Assembly: GCA_963556695.1 (NCBI GenBank)
Contig: CAUWAG010000010.1
Coordinates: forward strand, 1,922,001 to 1,986,000
Origin: Anthostomella pinea
Taxonomy: Eukaryota; Ascomycota; Sordariomycetes; Xylariales; Xylariaceae
Direction of reading: 5' to 3'
Length of the DNA stretch: 64,000 bases
Part shown: positions 11,357-22,953 of the stretch, piece after piece
Layout of the letters: the number at the start of each line of letters is the position of its first letter
Position numbering within the stretch: the first letter of the stretch is position 1
Notes under the pieces: generated by a model
What the model saw: only the letters and a program-made list of their open reading frames with translations
What the model was told of the DNA's origin: nothing
The model's database searches: none
Translations under genes and position numbers: made by a program

Positions 11357-12713
11357 TCACCGAGTCGCCTTCCTGCTGTGCTGGCGTACACCGGTTGTGG
11401 GCACTGGCTTTTCAAGACGCAACGCCCAGAGCAGCCAATCCTCGAGCACCAAGCAGTTCAGTAAGAACCTGTTGCAGAAAAAGGAGAATATCACGACCAA
11501 TGCCCCAGCCAAGGCATCCAGGAGATAATGGTTGGCTGTGGCAATGATGGCCAGCAAAATTAAGGCGGGATATGCAAAGCCAACGCACAGCAAAATTATG
11601 CGCGCGTGGGGAGAACGCGGGGCGTCGCCGCTCTCCTCCTTCTCCTTGAGGAGCTCCCGCGCTTCGACGTCATCCTCGTCAGTCTGTAGCAGGTGAAGCT
11701 GTCGGAGGAAACCACTCTCGTAAACAAACACGCTACCGATAGCGAATGCATAGCCGAAGTGCATGCTGGGCATCGCTGCGAGGGCGTTGACGAAATCGCC
11801 CTTCATCCAGACGCTGGCCGCATCCTCAGCCTCGACCGTGTCGACAAAGCCGTATTCGTGGGGCAGAAGCCTCGGGGGCATGCATGGATATATCGTGAAA
11901 ACGAAGAAGGCAACGAAGTTGGACAGAGACATTGAGCGTCTCGCTATGCAGAAACGGCGTTGCGTCGGAGAAGTTGCGTAGTAGTAGGCGATGAAGCTAG
12001 AACGCAGTATTAGCTACCATGTTGCCTTCTCCACCGAAACAGTGAACGGGTGACTTACGCGGCTGAACCGGGAATGTGAATGAGGGCGTAGACGCGGTTG
12101 AGGACGGTGAGCATGGTGCCGCGCCAATTCCCGGCCTCGACACCAGCCAGGAACCATTGCTGGATTCTCCATTCGACCCATCTCGTGTTGTCGGTCACAC
12201 TGCCCATACCCGAGATTTTCGACTCGAAATCCAAGATGGACATTCCATGGCTTTGCGCGATATCCCAAAGACCCTGGCTACCGCCGAACCATCGACCGGT
12301 CACCCATATCACCAAGCGGTACACGATGACTGCAATCACCCAGTAGAACATCTCGAGAAGGAACGGAAGCTTCTGCAGAATTCGAGAATGGAAGTTTCCA
12401 GCAAAGCGGCTCGAGTTGGGAGTCTGAACGGTCCAAATTCCGAAGACACGCCGCCTCTTCGGTCGGTGCTCCAAGCCGGCAGCTGGGCTAGAGGATCGCT
12501 CCCACTCGCGAGAAGAGCGTTGCGAACCGGGGCTGAGAAGCGCTCTGTCGCTTTCGGGTCGGTCTCCATTGAAGACAGAGTAGTTCTTCCGCCTCGTAGA
12601 GTACATGGCCGTGATCAGGATGACGATGATAACCTGGATTGATGTCGTGTTAGTATTGCCACCCTCTCCCATCCGGCTGGGCCGTTGAGCGTCAGACTTA
12701 CAGTGGGCTCCAT
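11357..12713 (-). CDS. PAP2-superfamily integral membrane protein (lipid phosphatase-like)
   Basis: Seen: exons 12713-12702 (only MEPT), 12633-12059 and 11996-11357, with introns of 68 nt (GTAAGT..CCAG) and 62 nt (GTAAGT..CTAG), giving 408 aa. Membrane segments start with VIIVILITAM at residues 5-14. A basic region (RPKRRR) and further helices (MFYWVIAVIVYRLVIW) follow. The phosphatase signature is complete: PCMPPRLLP near 236, PSMHFGYAF at 272-280, and HYLLDALAG at 352-360. Known: this PAP2 branch includes inositolphosphorylceramide-synthase-like and related membrane enzymes that transfer or hydrolyse lipid phosphate groups at the ER/Golgi. The exact substrate is not inferable. The first exon encodes only four residues. 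Confidence 0.88.
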
Positions 12714-14546
12714 CCACCTACTCCATACTTGCTGCTTCCATTCTGCCTTGTGTTGGAAGTCTTGCACACTCGCGCCCCCTTGCTCCATGTTGGCGGTCGG
12801 TCCTCTTCTGGTCGGTCGGGTTCTACGGCTGCTGTGTGTTCAAGGAGGGCCTCACTCAGTAAGGTTGGCCTCGGCTCGTCGGTTTCGGCGGAAAGACGAG
12901 GTACTTGGGTAGTAGGAGTAAAGGAAAGGCGGCCGGCGGAAGCCCAGAGGTGGAAGCAATAGGAGGAGTAGGAATTTCGTCTGTTTGTTTGGCAAGGAGA
13001 AGAGGCAAGATGTATGTATGCTGAGCGCAGATGACCACGAGATAGTCAAAAGCAAAGGAGATTCGGATGGAGAAGTAGCGCCAGATCAATTAATTGCGAT
13101 GGAACTCTCGGGTCTGCCGCCTTCCCTAAAGGGGGGAACAGGGCACGAGACAGTCCCCAGTCCCGACAGCGTGTCTGGGCAAGAACGGCCGCTAAAAATC
13201 CTGAAATGAAAACCTATCGATATGCGCGGCTATTAGCCAATCACTGTCTCGCGATCAGTGGCCGATAGCTGTTGGGCGACTCGGGTAGTCCTCCAACATG
13301 CATAAGTTTGTTCGGGCAGCGAAAGATGGATGTTTTGTTTACCGTCAGCCGGAATTGCATACATAAAGTACTCTATGCAGCAGATGGGAATGGAGGCTTC
13401 TGCAAAACACCCAGCCCGCAAGTTAGGTACGCGGAGACTAAGCTTTGTAATGCTACTTGTAATAGTTGTATGGCGGGCTTATCATAGCCGTGGACATACG
13501 ATCCTTTACACTCAAGGTAAACTAGACATGTCAAGACTCAAGATGAGGACGTCTCATTATTATGAGGCAGACCAGTCATCCAGTCTGGCAAGCAAATATA
13601 TCTCACTTTGCCACAGGCCGGGCCGGTTGCAGTCCCTTGGAGCTAACCTGTCGCTAAGAATAGATACGCCTCCATCCTCCGAGTGCGATATAAATCCACT
13701 ATGGAAGGACAATCCTAGCCCAAGGTATGAGTTTGTGCCTAGGAGATCGCGTCTTGAGTCGTATGTCAGATATCCAATGTTTTAATACGACGATAGTATC
13801 GGTACCTCCTAGTCCTGAACATCATACCTTTACCTTCCCCTTCACCCGGACGTAGAATACCACGCTGCTGATCTTTTTGGAAGCTTTGTCGGTAGGTACC
13901 TTAAGTAAAGGCCCAAGACATTTACGGGTTATCCCAGACCCCTCCAATGTCTGAGAGATGGACAGCGGACAGATTCAATGGCTTGGTCTCACTGTCGACA
14001 GCTGTCTCGTAAGTTGTGGCCGGCAAGCAGCTGGCGCCACACGACCACACGACACAGCTAACACAGGCAAGAGCGACATGAGGTGACCCTTCAAGTTGCC
14101 AACGCGACTCTGTTCCTGCAGCTCACAGCTCACAGAGCTCCGACCAATCAGCGTCGAGCCCAGCCTCCTAGTCTTTTTGCCAGGCCAACCTGTGCCACCT
14201 GCAGTAGAATAAGCAAGCTAGCAGCAGCGAATTGCGAGCTCGTCGCATCCCACTCGTCCACTAGTGCCACTTCTGATCGAAGCTTCGTCTTCCTACCTAC
14301 CTTACCTACAATTCACTTTGACTTTCTTTGCGATTTGGCAACGGCAACACTTCCTATTGCGACAGGACATCAAACTTTGTCGCATTCCCTCTTTTTCGCA
14401 AACGCGCACATCAGTCGCACACTCTCGTTCCGTCAATTGAGAGCATAATTACTTTACATTAGTATCCATACGTCCTGTTCCACACTCCTTCCCTCATTCA
14501 CCCATAAACATTGCGACTCTGCGCGCCGTATCCCCCTTCCGCAGCA
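12714..14546. other. Divergent intergenic region between PAP2 and BTB genes
   Basis: Shared upstream region of two diverging genes. CT-rich tracts with TACCTACC motifs (about 14294-14308) lie ahead of the BTB gene. A 151-codon frame at 13330-13785 has no protein-like composition. No TE signature. Confidence 0.45.
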
Positions 14547-15535
14547 ATGGCCGAAGAATTCCAGGAGGAAGTGCTCGAAGACCAGCCTGCCAACCCCGGC
14601 GGCGATGTCGAAATGGGCGAAGGTGAAGGGGCTGAAGGCGCGGCCGCGGCAGAGAACGGCGGCGAGCTGCCTTTCGCTGAGGGTGGTGAGGGTGCTGACT
14701 CCGAGCCGCGAACTACCTTCATCAGCTACCTCAGCAGTCCCGTCGTGACTATGCTCGTTGGTAGCGGCGAGACCGAGACAATCCTTACTGCGCATCAAGC
14801 CCTCCTCACCCAGAGCCCTTTCTTCGCCGACGCATGCGCCTCATTTGCCGACGATGGAAGTGTAAGTCGCGTTCTACACGTACCGTCAGCTACTCATTCG
14901 CGTTGTTAATCGTGATTCTTCTAGCCGCGACAAATTGACATGCAGGGCGACGAGATTGATGCCGTCGGCTGCTTCCTCGAGTACCTCTACACGGGCGACT
15001 ACTTCCCCAAGAAGTTGCCCGGCCAGCGCACGCTCGAGCAGGACCCCTCCCTCCCCTCGGTCGACGAGACGGGCGTCCAGCTCCTCAAGCACGCGCGCGT
15101 CTACACGCTCGCCGAGAAGTTCGGCATGGAGAAGCTCAAGAGTCTCGCTAGCAGCAAGATCCACTGCGTCAATTCGACAGCTAAGGGCGAGATCACCTAT
15201 GCCCGCTACATCTACCAGTACACCAGCAAGGACGACACCACCGTTCGTGCTCCGGTCGCCAACTTCTGGGCCACGCGTAGCCACACCCTCCGTGCCGAGG
15301 CCGAGGAGGAGTTCCGCAACCTTTGCTTGGAGTTCCCCCAGTTCGGTTACGATGTACTCAGTAAGTCTAACACTATCTACTTTGCCATGAACAAGTTCAC
15401 TGCAGGGTCGCAATCACTGTTGCTAACAACCTCCCAGCCCGCGTTCTCGACGAGAAGCTCAAGCGCGAACGCAACGAGAAGATGCACCCGGCCACGGGCA
15501 GCGTGCGCAAGCGAGCCCGTCACAGCAACACTTGA
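14547..15535 (+). CDS. BTB/POZ-domain protein
   Basis: Seen: exons 14547-14861, 14925-15360 and 15438-15535, with introns of 63 nt (GTAAGT..CTAG) and 77 nt (GTAAGT..CCAG), giving 282 aa. The ATG at 14547 (GCAGCAATGGC) is preferred over an in-frame non-ATG extension. The first 50 residues are acidic and Gly/Ala/Glu-rich. The BTB fold covers about 60-200: VTMLVGSG, ILTAHQALLTQSPFF, DAVGCFLEYLYTGDY, LLKHARVYTLAEKFGM and LKSLASSKI. The C-terminus is basic (SVRKRARH) and may serve nuclear targeting. Known: BTB domains dimerise and often act as adaptors for Cullin-3 ubiquitin ligases or in transcription. No Kelch, MATH or zinc-finger partner domain is present, so the role is open. Confidence 0.9.
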
Positions 15536-17988
15536 AACCCTTACACAACCACTCTCTACGAACAGACTCTTATATCTACATCTCTATAGTTAGGCCTAGA
15601 TAGAGTGCAAATGGTTCTTAGCGCGCACGCGCGACAGATCCGTACCAATATCTGCGGCCAGGTGTACTCGGGGGCTACTCCGCCGGTATATACTTGGGGC
15701 ATCTACTGCTCGCACAGGTTATCGATATTGCTCGGGCCGCTGGAGTCTGGATGTGTACACTATTAGCTACAGAAAAGGTATTCAGATAGCAGCAAGGGCG
15801 TATTTTGGGCTGTCAAATCCAAGGATACTATGAGCTCAGATCCCACTGTGCCGGGAGTATTGTGATTTCAGAGAATGGGTATGAGTTGGCAATGAAACTA
15901 CCTGGTCATTTACTGGTGCGAAATCTGCAGTGCAAGCTCCCCAAAACAGTGCGCCGCGGCTACCCAGCTGGTTTCCGACGCCCCTTTCATGAGGCGTGCC
16001 TATTTGGTATATATGCTCCCCTCAATAGCTTTGAACTCTTACCGCATAGCATACGATGTCTGTTACCGGTTAAGCTAAAGGACTAACATACTCGCCAAAT
16101 AACCAGCTCGCTTAAGAGGCGGTGCCTTTCGAAGACCGTCAAATATACGACTTAAGGTCGGTAAGATAACGCATGAACTAGCATAAAGCGTAACGACGGG
16201 TTTGAGGAATTTAGTGGCTTCGTGTTTCTTCTAGGTCGTCGACCATGGTTAACGTATAGCCAGGCCCGAGGTTCGGAGGGTACCACTGCATTGAGGCCGT
16301 CACAGACTCTTGGGAATGATGAATGGATGAATGACGATACCTGGTCTGGGGCTTCGAAAATGCAAGGGGCTGGTTTAGAAAAAGCTTCTCGTAGCGGGGC
16401 TGGTTACCGGAAGGCATCAAGGGTATATAAGTCAAAAGATGAGCAAAATTTCCATCGAACGTGGACAGTATAGACTCCGTACTCTATATGTAAGCCTGCT
16501 CTAGGGTTTCAAAACCCCGCTACACGACAGCCTACTTGACAGACAAATAACGTTTCTGGGAACTCAGTTCTTCTTTTGCATCTCACTTCTCAGAGGTTGG
16601 GGGTTCCAAGTCTAGGATATTTCCCCTTAGATTTTTGGATTTGAGTATGCCCTCTTGCACCTGGTGGCTCACTCCCTGCACAGCTTGCCAGCTAGTTATG
16701 TACTGGTTCTGGCCCTGTCTGCGAAGGGGGATGATACCGTTCGCTCTCCATCTGTGGAGGGACGCTGGCAGCACTGCTCAATGGAGGCAAACCCCCCATC
16801 GCAGTACACTCAAAGCAGTTCAAGTCGACCAGGGGCGTACATTGGCCGCTTGATCGCACAGCGAAATCGCCACGGTCGTAGCTTGTTGACATGAGCCCCA
16901 CGATTCCTGGGTTTCCAGAAGATCAATGTAACGTAGACGATAAAAACTTTTCCAACGTAGGGTTTCATCGATCCGGCTCTTTTCCCCCGTGAATCACGTA
17001 TAACTTATGGCGCTTGTTTAAGTGTGATCGTGTCGCCATCCAATTCGAGCAGCTTTATCGGTGACGCTGGCTGTGGCAGCACAAGCACGGCCGGCTCAGA
17101 AAGGTTGATCAAGCTGGTTAGCAGACGATGAGTCTACAGCGAAAGCTTCATTCTCTACTGTATCGGCAGCCAAGAGGTCGTCTGTAATTCGGTCGCCCAG
17201 CTTACGAGAAATTTTCCACGCAGCGCCGATCATCGAGGGTTGCGCTCGACGAACACGCTTCTGGACAGCCCAGCGTCACCCTTTCTCATAGGGACAACCC
17301 TTCAGGGCCAACACCACCATCTTAATACATGTGCTTGGAGTCCCTGAGGCCACCAGGCGGATCGGTTTTCATCCGCGACCCGACAATGGAGATCTGTGAT
17401 GCGTTCGAGTTGCAATCCATACACCATCAAGAGCATGTCGCTTCGGGTGATGGAACTTACCTGTTTCCGGTTGGTATGGCACGGATCGTAGCCGGAAGTG
17501 GATTGAGGGACCGCCCCAAGATCGTGGTTGGGTTTGGGGTTTACGTGACAAAGCAGGTACTTGACTGGGCAGATGAGGTTCCCAAAGAGAAATTCGGCCA
17601 GGGCGTTGGGCAGAATGGTTTCAAGTGATCCTCTCTGGCATTGAAACACCATTCGAGTTTCCATTTGTGATAGCTAGATGAGAGACAACATGCAGAGTAG
17701 GTGACAAGAGACGGCGCTCTAAACAATCATGGGTGAGGTTGCAATGGTACAGACACAGTCACTATCTATATAAATATCAGCATCCTCCAATACCAGCTGG
17801 GACGCCAGACATCCTCGGGGTGAATCGCGCTGCCATTCGAACCACCAAACCTCGGAACACACCCGTCCACGCAGAGACCCGGGTCACAGAAACGAGAACC
17901 TCGCCAAAGCTCAGTGTTACATGCTTTCCAAGCTACCGCCGTCTCTCTCAACTCAAAATCTTGCTGATTGCCCCAGCCCCGGCATACC
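15536..17988. other. 2.4-kb intergenic region
   Basis: No supported gene. Frames at 17329-17628 (plus) and 17302-17664 (minus) overlap each other on opposite strands and show no family motif; one may be an eroded gene. No terminal repeats or AT-rich blocks. Confidence 0.4.
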
Positions 17989-18890
17989 TTAGTGGCTGTA
18001 AGTCTGCTGGGGATGGCCAACGTGCTGAGGCGAATACACCGTGTTTTGCGGAGCATACGGGTCGTACGCCGTATCCTGACCGTAGACCGGGTACCCAGTC
18101 TGCTGCTGCTGCTGTTGCTGTCCGGCCCAGCCATTCTGGTTCTGCTGATGCAGAAGCGGTTGTGATTGCTGCTGCGGAGGGATCCCAGCATTCAACTCCG
18201 TGGCCCCAGCGCCCTTCTCCGCCTCACCACCGTCGCTACCACCACCCTCCCGCCCGACATACGCGAGGCGAAAGTAATGACACACGTACGCAAACGTCGC
18301 GACGAACAGCAGCATGACGATAGCACAGATCCCCGCGATGCCGGACAGCACAGCCAGCGCGCCGTCAGTTGCGACGCCGACGACATCGTCGTCGTTACGC
18401 TTATTGTACACGGTGCAGTGGCCCGAGTTGACGGCACTTCCGTCGCTGGAGCACGAAGCCTGCACGTCGACGGTGAACGTCGATCTCAGGTGGGCGACGG
18501 CGCCGAGCGCGGCCAGCCAGAATACGACCATGACGCCGTCGAGGGCCAGGATCGCCCACGTGTTGTAGGCTCGGCGGCAGGCGGGCGTGTGCTCGGTTAG
18601 GATTGCGTAGAGGGCTATTATCCAGGTGAAGAGGCCCTGATGGTGCGTTAGTTGGGTTGAGGTTGGAGTTTGGGGGAACGGAAGAAAGGGGCAAGGGGAA
18701 GGGGGCAGGGGAGCAGGGGGAAAGTGCTTACGCAGAAGATGGCGAAACCGAGTGCATCATAGTAGAGCCCATGAATCCACCAGCCCGCCAGGCCGACGAC
18801 GACCACGGCGATAACGATCTGGAGCACGCGCAGGGCGATGAACCATTTCGGCGTTGGGATGAGCCTCTCGCCTTTCTTGACGTCCTCCAT
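17989..18890 (-). CDS. MARVEL-type four-helix membrane protein
   Basis: Seen: exons 18890-18732 and 18636-17989, with a 95-nt intron (GTAAGC..TCAG), giving 268 aa. Four hydrophobic helices: WFIALRVLQIVIAVVVVGLAG (about 16-36), GFAIFCGLFTWIIALYAIL across the splice, WAILALDGVMVVFWLAALGAV, and ALAVLSGIAGICAIVMLLFVA. A DDDVVG loop precedes the last helix. The cytoplasmic tail is rich in Gln, Tyr and Pro (QQQSQPLLHQQ, YGQDTAYDPYAPQN). Known: fungal MARVEL proteins (Nce102/Fhn1-like and relatives) sit in the plasma membrane, often in eisosome-type domains. The tail may bind partners. Family by topology and conserved helix order; specific subfamily not assigned. Confidence 0.82.
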
Positions 18891-19600
18891 TTTGGCTGGT
18901 GTGGTGGTTCTGGGTTCCGTATCTTTTTTCAGTGCTGGTCTCGACTCTAGCAGCTCTCCTCTTGGCGGTCGGACTGGTTTCGTACTTTTTTTTTACTTGC
19001 GTGGAGCCCGCATCCTCGAGGCAGAGCGCATCGCGCGGTATTTGTACAGGCCTCTCAAGCCTCTCCCACTGCCGCTCAGCCGCCACGTCGCTTCGAGACC
19101 CGCGTCTTACCTACGTGACCATCGTCCCTCAGCCGCAAAAATACCGCGCTGCTTGTCTAGATGCATGGAGGCAGAACATTGAAGCATTGAGGCACTTCAG
19201 CCGCATCTTGGCTGGCGCCTGGAACCAACTATTGATCAGCCCACTCCGAATCGGGCACCCATTTCAGCTCAGACAGCCACTTATAGCGCCCGTGGAAGCG
19301 AATTGCAGCTTTGGCCTCCAGCTGGCCGTGATTCGAGGTGGTTGGCTGGCAGATTGGCAAGGCGGAATCTGTATGATATCGCTGGGGCCTTCTCTCCGGA
19401 TGTATGCCTCGCCATGTCTAGAGCATCAGAGAACGTAAGCACGAATGCCCTGACCATTACTGTCAAGCCAGCTCGGGACTCCCGGTCGAGTTGAGGGATG
19501 GTAAGGTTCTATACCAATTAGATAAAGAGACCTGAGACCTGTTCAGGAGACACTACTCTCGGTAGCACCAGCCTCTTCTGCAGTGGTAAACAAGACTTGT
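18891..19600. other. Intergenic region up to the transposon island
   Basis: No gene seen. Composition is normal up to about 19600, then turns sharply AT-rich. Confidence 0.4.
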
Positions 19601-19993
19601 CCACCCTTAATAAACCAGCCTTATTCTATATTTGGTATTCTAAGAGCCTTATGAACTCTTCTCTTGAAAATTATTTGCCATTTTAACCGTAAACCCACTC
19701 TCTTCTATTTTCCTATTATATACATACCGTAAATGTAGATCAATTAACCACTTAAATTCTTAAAAGGGTAAAGGCGGCTTATACGCCGTTTATACGCTTG
19801 CGTTAAACTTAATAAGTAATTGTTAAAAGTTTAATAAATTAATTAAATATAATACTTATTTACCTCTTTTTACATAACTTTTATCTTTTTTATTACTTAC
19901 GTTAACGTAGGTCACAAGCGAGCGGGACACTTTTACCAACCTCCCAACTGCCATGTCAAATAACTTGATCACAACGCATTCAATTCAATTCAA

Positions 19994-21649
19994 TCAATCA
20001 GATTCCTCTTCCTCAGAGGTTTCTATCTCTATTGTACAAGTTCGCGCATTATGGCCAGTGTTGCCGCAAACGCCACACCGTCGCTCACGCGCTGCCGCCC
20101 TCCTTGGACAATGACTACCTTCACCCATTTTCTGTCTTACCAGTTCACCACTATCCTTTGTAGCCTGAAAACCTATTGTATTTTCAACAGAAAGTATTCC
20201 TCTTTTTACCAACTGTTTGTTCTTTGTTCTCTGGCATTTACTTAATAAGTGATTGGCCTCCTTTAGCTCGCGGACCCGGGAATCAACCAAAACAACCTTG
20301 TGCATAAGACCATATATAGCCTTTGAAAACGAGCTCAATGCATCAATTATTGATGTAGGTGAGCTTCCTTAGTGGTTTCTAACTTGATTTTAGATATAAA
20401 CTGATTGGTTTACCGCTTTGTTAATAGTGGTAGGCGTCTTTAAAGTCTAAGTAGTGGGTGGCAGATTGCTGTCTGACGACGGTGTTCGTACAACAGCGAC
20501 AGCATCCAGCTTTGAAATGACACTTTTTGGGTCAAAAAGAACAAGGCCAGTGGCACTAAAACCTGTTCAAATATTTTCCAGTGTCATGGCAGCGTTATGT
20601 GCTTCACAAAATGCTGCAAGAAAGTCCTCCTTTGAAACATAGGTTATATGACGCAGGATGAAATCCTCAATTAAGCGATCATAAGCTCGTTTGAGCGGGC
20701 TGAAACAACTGACATCCAAAGGCTGGAGTCTATGTGATGAGTGGGCAGGTATGCAAAGAGTAATGGTCGCATTATTCTGGCAAAAATTCTCAAAGACCTG
20801 GGAATAGTGGTTTTAGTGACCATCTAGGATGAGGAGGCGTTTACCGGCAGTCATACGCGGTCTGGTATACTTGTCGAAATGCCGAATTCATTTCAAACCA
20901 ATCTCATTTGTAGTCCATCCGTTGTCAGACACGACCACCTTCCAATTGTGTGGTAATATTGTGTCGCGATACCATGATGCGAGGTGAGTTTTGCCCTATA
21001 GAATGATGAATGGCGGGACTACCCAACTATCAGCATTGATAGCAGAGATTGCTGTAGACTATTCTCTGTTGGCTTGCTGAGCTTGTCTAGGCCTGCTACT
21101 TCTTTCAGTGCTTGTGACGACCATGCCAGACGTAATAATGCCCATCATAAACCCAGTCTCGTTAAAGTTGTAAATGTCCGCATCTTGGATACCATATTTT
21201 GCGGTTGCCGCTGCAACTTGGTAAAATAACGCGCGATACACATCTGGATCTTTGTTCAAGACCCTTTGGTAGTCTATCTTCCAATAAAAACGCGTCCGAA
21301 GGCCTGGTATACGTTTAATAAAGTTCTGCGTCCAGTTCTTTCCAACGTATCTAGCCCCACGTGCCTCTAATAATTGATTCACCATATCTTCAATATAACT
21401 GTGCCGGGGTGGAAATGCTCGCACATCCATGTCAAGATTGAAGGAAAGAATGGCATTTTTTTTAGAAACCGTAAGTTTCAAAGTATTAGGCATGCTGTCG
21501 CGTCGTGATGGCATTCTTTTGATTCTATTGCTTAAAGTGGAACGAGTGATGTTAAAGAGTTTTATAAGCTGAAATATAGGAATATGAGGGTCACGTCCTT
21601 TAGCTTGGACAGCTAGCTATAAGTCTAATTCGTTGTAATGCGGTGCCAT
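19994..21649 (-). pseudogene. Transposase pseudogene of Fot1-type copy 2
   Basis: Seen on the minus strand: starts MAPHYNELDL, then a stop, then continues through RDSMPNTLKLTVS, NWTQNFIKRIPGLRTRF and VLNKDPDVYRALF, and ends with the CCHC zinc-knuckle tail (CGVCGNTGHNARTC, EEEESD) at 19994. The middle is broken by stops. The catalytic segment reads YNFNETGFMMG where the sister copy has YNFDETGFMMG, so the first catalytic aspartate is lost (GAC to AAC). That G-to-A change and the spread of stops fit RIP. Not functional. Confidence 0.85.
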
Positions 21650-21705
21650 TGTTGTTGGTGGAGATACAATGGTTTGAATCGTGTTGGTTGGAAAGTTCAT
21701 GACAA

Positions 21706-21771
21706 GTGCCAACTCGCTTGTAATGCCAACTCGCTTGTAATGCCAACTCGCTTGTAATGCCAACTCGCTTG
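21706..21771 (+). repeat. 17-bp subterminal tandem repeat, four copies
   Basis: Unit TAATGCCAACTCGCTTG occurs as three perfect copies (21721-21737, 21738-21754, 21755-21771), preceded by a fourth starting with a different dinucleotide (21706-21720). It lies just inside the right end of Fot1-type copy 2. The matching zone of the sister element has two related units, so these are probably transposase-binding sites that expanded. Confidence 0.85.
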
Positions 21772-21856
21772 TCAGCTACGTTAAGCTGTTGCTTTAAAGA
21801 GTTTTAAAGCTTTAAACCCTCTTTTTACGATAAATACCTTAAGTTATTGATGTAAT

Positions 21857-22413
21857 TGTGGGAACAGGCTCGAACGATCAATCATAATACTCGAGTATTG
21901 TTGGATACAGCCGCTAGGCAAAAGGGATTGACACTGACATCAAGTCAGTGCTTATATTTGACACACCCCCGCAGCTTGAGTACAGAGCCATACTGCTGTG
22001 CAGTGCGAAAGCTAGATGCTGCTGTTTTGACTTGCGCTTTGGCTTTGTTCTGACTTGTTCTATCCAGTCGCGGCTTCTACGAGACTCGAACCCTGTGTGT
22101 GGCTGGGTAGTGGTCTGCTCTAGCGACATGTATTCATTAAATTCTCCAGTGAGCTAGACTAGAGAGACGATGAGACTCTTAATTGATGGATGCAGCCGCT
22201 AGGCAAAAGGGATTGACACTGACATCAAGTCAGTGCTTATATTTAACAAGTATTGGGTCAAGGTCATGATGTTGCTGATGGTTGGATTGGGAAGTCTAGC
22301 TGGACCTGCAGGTCTGGCTAAGTGACCTCACAATCCGGTATCTTATCTCTTATCTAATCATACATGTGGGTTCTGAATGGATGGTTTGACTGTGGAATCA
22401 CATGGATCCAACA
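21857..22413 (-). repeat. Solo LTR A (202 bp without insert), interrupted by a nested element
   Basis: Seen: on the minus strand the sequence runs from TGTTGGATCC to GTTCCCACA, with TG..CA ends. It is flanked by a perfect 5-bp target-site duplication GTAAT at 21852-21856 and 22414-22418. It is split by a 350-bp element plus its AGTAT duplication (21899-22253); removing these leaves 202 bp. It matches solo LTR B over full length in opposite orientation. The TGTTGGATCC start resembles Ty1/copia-type LTRs; no internal coding region remains, which indicates LTR-LTR recombination. Confidence 0.87.
21899..22248 (-). mobile_element. 350-bp miniature LTR retroelement (TRIM/SMART-like) nested in solo LTR A
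   Basis: Seen: two 65-bp direct terminal repeats (21899-21963 and 22184-22248) share CAGCCGCTAGGCAAAAGGGA and TCAAGTCAGTGCTTATATTT and have TG..CA ends. A perfect 5-bp target-site duplication AGTAT lies at 21894-21898 and 22249-22253. The internal 220 bp have no open frame of note. Read on the minus strand, GCTGCGGGGGTG sits directly before the downstream repeat, a good polypurine-tract candidate, so the element is oriented minus. The insert is absent from solo LTR B, which serves as the empty site. Known: TRIM/SMART elements are non-coding LTR elements moved by proteins of other elements. Confidence 0.82.
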
Positions 22414-22418
22414 GTAAT

Positions 22419-22953
22419 AGCCTTTAAGACGAAGTAAGATAAATAGTAGAATTAAATAATAGTTACTTTATAATAACGCTTAAAAGGTATGTCAAGCAAC
22501 TTTTATAATGGAATAATCCTTATTATAAAGCTATGCCTTATTATTAAAACATTATATAATATAATACCGCTGGCAGTACTATTTATATAATAGGAACTTG
22601 CTAATAAGAGTCGGTACATCTTTTAAAAACTCTTTTAATCCCGTTATCCACCCGTCTTTTAATACAACTTATATAAGTTGAAACCTAGCAATGGTTGCAC
22701 GACGATAAACCTACTTAATAAATATGAGCTAAATTATTAAATATATTAAAAAGCGGTACTTAAGAATTTTATACGTCGAACTAGCCTTAATTCTCTTATC
22801 TGTAATATAAGTATCAATTTAAAAAGCGAGCAATTTATTATTACTAATAATATAATAATAATGCTTATAAAAAGTTGTAAACATAGTATCGATTTATTTT
22901 TATTTTTAAGCTTTTTAATCGAAAGAAAGAGCTAAACTTAAATATTTTCAAAG
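22419..22953. repeat. AT-rich, RIP-like block between solo LTRs A and B
   Basis: Very AT-rich, with TA-dominated words and no open frame. Probably an unrecognisable transposon remnant. No boundaries visible. Confidence 0.6.

Larger units (their letters stand above)
19905..21781 (-). mobile_element. Fot1/pogo-type DNA transposon, degenerate copy 2
   Basis: Seen: 1,877 bp bounded by TA dinucleotides (19903-19904 and 21782-21783). Both outer ends read ACGTAG inward from the left and AACGTAGC inward from the right. The left end has ACGTAGGTCACAAGCGAGCG. The right end carries a 17-bp unit repeated four times (see the separate repeat entry). The encoded transposase relic is on the minus strand. 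It is the same family as the element at 24120-25979. TA duplication, TIR type and a DDE transposase place it in the Tc1/mariner superfamily, Fot1/pogo branch. Confidence 0.88.

Noticed and set aside
13330..13785. 151-codon plus-strand frame upstream of the BTB gene
   Set aside because: Composition is not protein-like, no motif, and it lies in an intergenic promoter region.
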